NCBI RefSeq assembly: GCF_907165205.1 | Contig: NC_058193.1 | Span: 38,581,021 to 38,645,020 of the forward strand | Reading direction: 5' to 3' | DNA: 64,000 nucleotides | Source: Coccinella septempunctata | Taxonomy: Eukaryota; Arthropoda; Insecta; Coleoptera; Coccinellidae | Part shown: in pieces, positions 59,258 through 64,000 of the stretch | Position numbering within the stretch: the stretch's first letter is position 1 | Layout: each line of letters opens with the position of its first letter | Notes under the pieces: generated by a model | What the model was told of the DNA's origin: nothing | The model's input: only the letters and a program-made list of their open reading frames with translations | The model's database searches: none | Made by a program: the position numbers and the translations under genes

Positions 59258-62200
59258 TTCCAACGACCCACGATAGAAGAATACACCGAGAATTCTAATT
59301 CAGCTTTGATAAAAGATCAGTCGAAACCAGTTTGATGGGCGGCAAACCTACCCGCGCTAGGTGTTCCCCGGTCGAGCAACCTTTTGTTTTTTTTTTCGTC
59401 GACGAATAGATTTTAAACTTCTGCTGGGAACTGCGTTTTTCGATGGAGTCGGAGGCACTTCCTATTCTCCATTAATTATGTCGAATTCTAGATGCAAATT
59501 CGTTCGGGAATACACTTCGCTCACATCGCCGGTCCGGATTAAGCATGGGCAGTTCGGAATAAGGTCGGGTAATTGAAAATGTTAATGATTAATTTATGGT
59601 GATTAGTTCTTAATCGACTGTTGAATGCCCGGAGCTCGTATGCGTGCAATGCCAAGAAATTGCCGTGAAATATTCGGTAAATATTCTTTCGGATATTGTT
59701 CCAAAATCGATTCACATTTTTAGGCTGACTGCGAGGTCGACACCGATAAGGACAAATTTAGGTTCAATTTGTTTTTTGGCTCGTTATTCTTGTCGATCTT
59801 GTTTAATTCACATTTTGAAGATTGTCGCTGCTTTCTGCCGGAAATTGTTGGAGGTTAAACGAAGGCAAATTAGATAAAAAACGAGTACTATACGATAAAA
59901 GCCCTCCCAACATTACACTACCATTGACTCGAGAAAATTCAAGGGTGACACATGACACCTACTGATATACAATTAACAAATGTTAAATCCAACGAGCAAA
60001 CTAGAAACCATCACTCGAAGTATTCCCAGAAATGCCATTTCGTCGAGAAAGAGCAGATACTGATCATTGGTTGACCTAGTCCCCTTTATTCGATGTCAAC
60101 AGTCGGTACGATGAAGGGATACACCCTAGCGCCATCTATCAGGAAACTAGGACCAACTCAATACACTTTCTTAACTCTCGGAGTAAAGATGGCAGTATGT
60201 ATCCATTTCTGTAATCCCCTAGATTTCAAGAATCGCATATCACGATCATCAAGCAATCGGAGAGGGCTCTGGAAACGTTCGAATCCATGGCGGTAACTAT
60301 TGCCTCGGACAGAGCCTCGAATGATGGAAGACTAAACTTGCATATAAAAGATTTCAACTTTCAATTTTATCATCGAAAACGTGAAATAGTCCTCACTTCT
60401 GGCACACCGTATCTTATATGTAACCCCATGTTATTCTTCACGAGATATTGATGTTTTCGGCGCGTCCTGAGTAAACATCCTGTGTATTCCCTCTGTGAGA
60501 GCATGAGGTAATCCTTAATCTAAATTTCGTCCGACCTTGCAAGATCTTATACTTAAGGCAACATTCAACGTTTATTATTTCGCGAAAGAATTTATTATGA
60601 GCCATGCATTTTTATTGGGTTTCATATAAGTTTAATGGGAACAGGTAGAACTAGCAAAGAAAAAACGACAGTGCCGAACTAGCCCGGCCTCTTTAAACGT
60701 CATCGAATTTCAAAGACAAGATCAAATCGCATAATCGAAAATTGAAAATCATGAGTTCTGAAGAACAGAAATCATTTATGTCCAGGTGTTTTCTACTCAT
60801 ATCTTGAAATTTTCAAATTTCATCGACACTTTACCGAACACTGATCAATTCCGAGCCCCTAATGCAGAAGAATCAAATTTAAATTCCCCGAGTAGGATTG
60901 GATTTTCCTGTGAAATTTTCAACTGAATACATTACTGGATCTCACAGGAGGTTAACATGTATTGGATGCCAGTCTAACGTTACCGATATAGGCAAGATCA
61001 TATAGCTCCCAAGGCTTTCGCTCCCCTCAATACCAACAACGATAAATTCTACCAGTATGATGCTATATTGCATTTTTCGTTTCCATGAATTCCGTGAGAA
61101 AATATCTCACAAAGCCGATGCCTTCGACTTTGTCCATCGATTTCGAATGTCAATAGATGGGTATCCACCAAACAATTCATTTAGTTGTTAGTTTTTATAC
61201 ATACTTTAAAGGACGATATGATGTTCTCGCGAATAGAGATGTGATTATTGTGCATTTTCAGAATACCACCATTAAGTTTCCTTAACGAATTTCCACTCTG
61301 GCAGCCAAATTGTCCATTGTGTATATGAGCTGGAAATTACACCTGAAACAACGTGTGGCTCTCTCAAACATAAATGGAATAATACGGTCCTCTTTTATGA
61401 TAATGTTACCGTGGTGGAATAATAGCTATGTGAACTTCCTTTACTACTCAATTAGCTCATGTTGTACCTGCGAATGAACTACTCCAACATTGATTCAAAT
61501 GATGTTGTTACCAACCAGAAAACCTATCTGACAGCTCCCTATTTAAGGTTACAAGTTGAGACAACAGTGTTTTTGATTTTTCCCACATCGTATATTACGA
61601 GCGCAACATTTTATTCTGAAGATTCCATGAGGAATCCCACTCGTTTTGTTCAGCAAATTGTGCCAACTGTTGGAAAGTTATTGAAAAGTATTTCCGATGG
61701 ATTGTCAACTATAAGTTTGCTTGTAATCCAATATATTCACAGCAAGTTCAATACTCCATCATTTATCTCGTATTTCTTCCTCTCGCAAATATATATCTCT
61801 CCCTTTTCTAATGAATAAAAAATATAGCTATTTTCTGACGACAGGTTTAGCACAAATTGTGTCTGAGGGACATAGACATCCAGAAAACATATAGCCATAT
61901 AACTCATTTCCCTCCACAAAACAGAAGCTGTCATCTCGAATATATACAGTACGGCAACTGGGTCGTCACATCATTATTTTTCGTGAAACAGATGATGGCC
62001 AGGATGACCTCTACTTTTCTACGATCGTAAAGCACTCCACTTCCTGCCTATAAGTGACAAAGGCGAAAATTTGGAGCAGCAATAAAAACGGGCAGGAAAT
62101 GCAATTTTTGTAAATATATTCTCGTGGCTCAGTAGGCCAGAGTAATGAGGACATGTCGAAAAACGTGGAATGTTTTGAATTTTTGGACCTGAATTGAAGT

Positions 62201-64000
62201 ACACTGCAGCTGAAAAAACAAAACTTTGAGACTGGATGGATTGAAAACATTTTACGTAAATGAAAATAACATGAACAATAAACAAAATGAAGTTGCTGCA
62301 AAATCAAACCGTTGCGAAGCAGAAGTTTTCAGAAAAGGTAAATTGATTTTCATTCAAGATGAACTAAAGACCGAAATGATCAGATATTCAAAAATTATGG
62401 CAGTTCTTAATCATCTCGTCAAAAAACACTTCATTTTTTTATGCTCATTAGCTTGGCTGATTTTATGATGTGTGGCTCCAAGATCTCAGTGCTATATTAT
62501 GAAGTCCCATAAAAGATTGAGGTCACATATAGGGATTCCCTCAATGTCCCAATGATATTCAGCATGTGGATCGAAACTCATGCGGGAAATTCTGCGAAAA
62601 TTTCAATCACAGTGGATGACAGGAATGGAAAAACTCTCAGAAAACAATGTTCAATTCATATCGAAGCAACCTTTTAAATTTTGCAACTTGTTTTTCCTCC
62701 AGAGACTACGGAAAATCCAAGAACGCGCATGCTTCAGTCCAAAAGTTGCGAGCGTTACTGGAGCGATAGCCGTCAGTAGATTCTGTAGCGTCGGGACGCC
62801 AGGGGCTTTTAGCGTGCTACGTTTTCAGACGCCGACTGTACCACACAAGCTTTTGATGTTCATTCACCTTTTAGCGCCGCTCTCGCGGTCGTGAGCTCTG
62901 CTTGGAGACACTGAAGGTTTTCAAGTTCTTCGCATGTGAGTAGGACTTTTCCTTTTTGTGCAGAATCGACATTTTCTGCTATCTTGAAAATTATCGAATT
63001 ACTCGCATAATTAAATCTATATGACGACTGTACAAAGATTCATGTTTATATGCATATTTTTTCATAGTATTTATGTATTTCAGTTTTTTGGTCCTTCCAT
63101 TTGGATCTATATCGAAAACTAATAATTAAAAAGTTTTTGACGTATGGAAAACTCACTTGAAATGATAAATTTCAAAATCACATTGATGAAATCCAGTGGG
63201 ATTTCTACCAATTCAAAGACTATAATTTTTATAGACGTTTTTGAACCAGTATCAAATTATTTCGTGTTTGAAGAGTGCAAAGTGGGATTTGATAACACCC
63301 AATCCAGTGCAACTTGTTGCATTCTATTCCATCTCGACTCTGTGTTGGCAGAAGTGTGTTTAATGCAGAGAGAAATTTAATGAAATGATTCTTGACGATT
63401 GCTTTTCACTTTCATCTGGTTGTATGGAGTTAAATATTGGTGGAAAATGAATTTTTTTCATTGACGCATCCTGTTATTGACGATAAACGAGTATTTTTTC
63501 CGGAAACACGAGGTATGTGAAAAAATTCAGGATCCTACAGGTTGACAGATCATTTATTCAGCACCCATTCGTCTATTGAACGAATCTAGTCGACAAAAAG
63601 AGTTGAAAGGTATCTATTATGGAGTTGTGCATATTGTTTGAAAGCCATTTTGACTTGTTTCTTCATACGTTCAAAATGCTTGTTTCCAAAAATATCAAAG
63701 ACTCACTAAAACACTTGAAATACTGAAATTGAAAAAAATAGTTATCTAAAACTCCTAAGAGGTATTGTCTTAAAAATGACAATGATCGAACAACCCAACA
63801 GAAAATGAATTTAAAAGCCTAAAAAGTACCTGAAAATTTTATTGCTCTTACGGCTCCTATGATATGCGAAGATTCATCACGAAACCACCCTCCAAACGAA
63901 CCCAACTTTCCCTTGACCGCCCATTTTCTTTATTCATAACGGGCCTACGGATGGGCTGAAAACTTTTCCTTCGCCTCAATATCCGAAATCGCCATGGCAT
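59258..64000. other. Gene-free right end of the window
   Basis: About 4.7 kb. The first 150 bases should include the lipase promoter. Beyond that, only short frames without recognisable domains were seen. A somewhat G+C-richer patch at 62720-62900 has no clear identity. Confidence 0.4.

Noticed and set aside
1..64000. tRNA, rRNA, CRISPR arrays, prokaryotic operons
   Set aside because: No cloverleaf-like tRNA, conserved rRNA block or regularly spaced short repeat with unique spacers was seen. The gene structure is eukaryotic.

Overview
The window looks like genomic DNA from an insect, most likely a beetle. It is AT-rich and gene-poor. Its genes are split by consensus GT-AG introns, several only 56-59 bases long, and the proteins match insect families. 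It also carries many decayed transposons (mariner, hAT-like, BEL/Pao and several LINE families). Nothing indicates a prokaryote, plasmid or virus. The beetle assignment is an inference from the repeat types, not from a diagnostic gene.

Three protein-coding genes could be assembled exon by exon, all on the minus strand and all phase-consistent. (1) 8449-13616 is a TRIM-NHL ubiquitin ligase, the orthologue of Drosophila thin/abba (TRIM32): six coding exons, 1256 residues, with RING, B-box, coiled coil, a long Ser/Arg/Pro-rich linker and six NHL repeats. (2) 30917-46575 is a zona pellucida (ZP) domain single-pass membrane protein: five coding exons, 425 residues, with a 12.3-kb first intron full of transposon debris. 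(3) 52866-59257 is a secreted acid-lipase-family alpha/beta hydrolase: seven coding exons, 423 residues, with Ser, Asp and His of the triad visible. The three have unrelated roles (muscle or synaptic ligase, apical extracellular matrix, lipid digestion), so nothing suggests they work as one system.

Layout. 1-8.4 kb: no host gene; a LINE fragment near 3.4 kb and a BEL/Pao fragment with an in-frame internal duplication near 4.6-5.1 kb. 8.4-13.6 kb: thin. 13.6-30.4 kb: intergenic and rich in repeats: a small TA-flanked MITE, two copies of one LINE whose 3' end forms a GNRA-type hairpin, a 1.2-kb TIR element, a tandem array with a period of about 490 bp, and a 602-bp hAT-like MITE with an 8-bp target duplication. 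30.4-46.6 kb: the ZP gene, whose first intron holds a DDE transposase fragment, a deleted mariner, a local duplication, a jockey/CR1-like reverse transcriptase fossil and a 264-bp near-perfect foldback. 47.1-50.1 kb: a second deleted mariner in the opposite orientation and a LINE 3' fragment nested in another repeat. 52.9-59.3 kb: the lipase. 59.3-64 kb: nothing recognisable.

No new multi-gene system was found. The most distinctive observations are the hAT-like MITE carrying five TATCGATA octamers next to its ends, the 109-bp-arm foldback inside a transcribed intron, and the LINE 3' hairpin with flanking target duplications.
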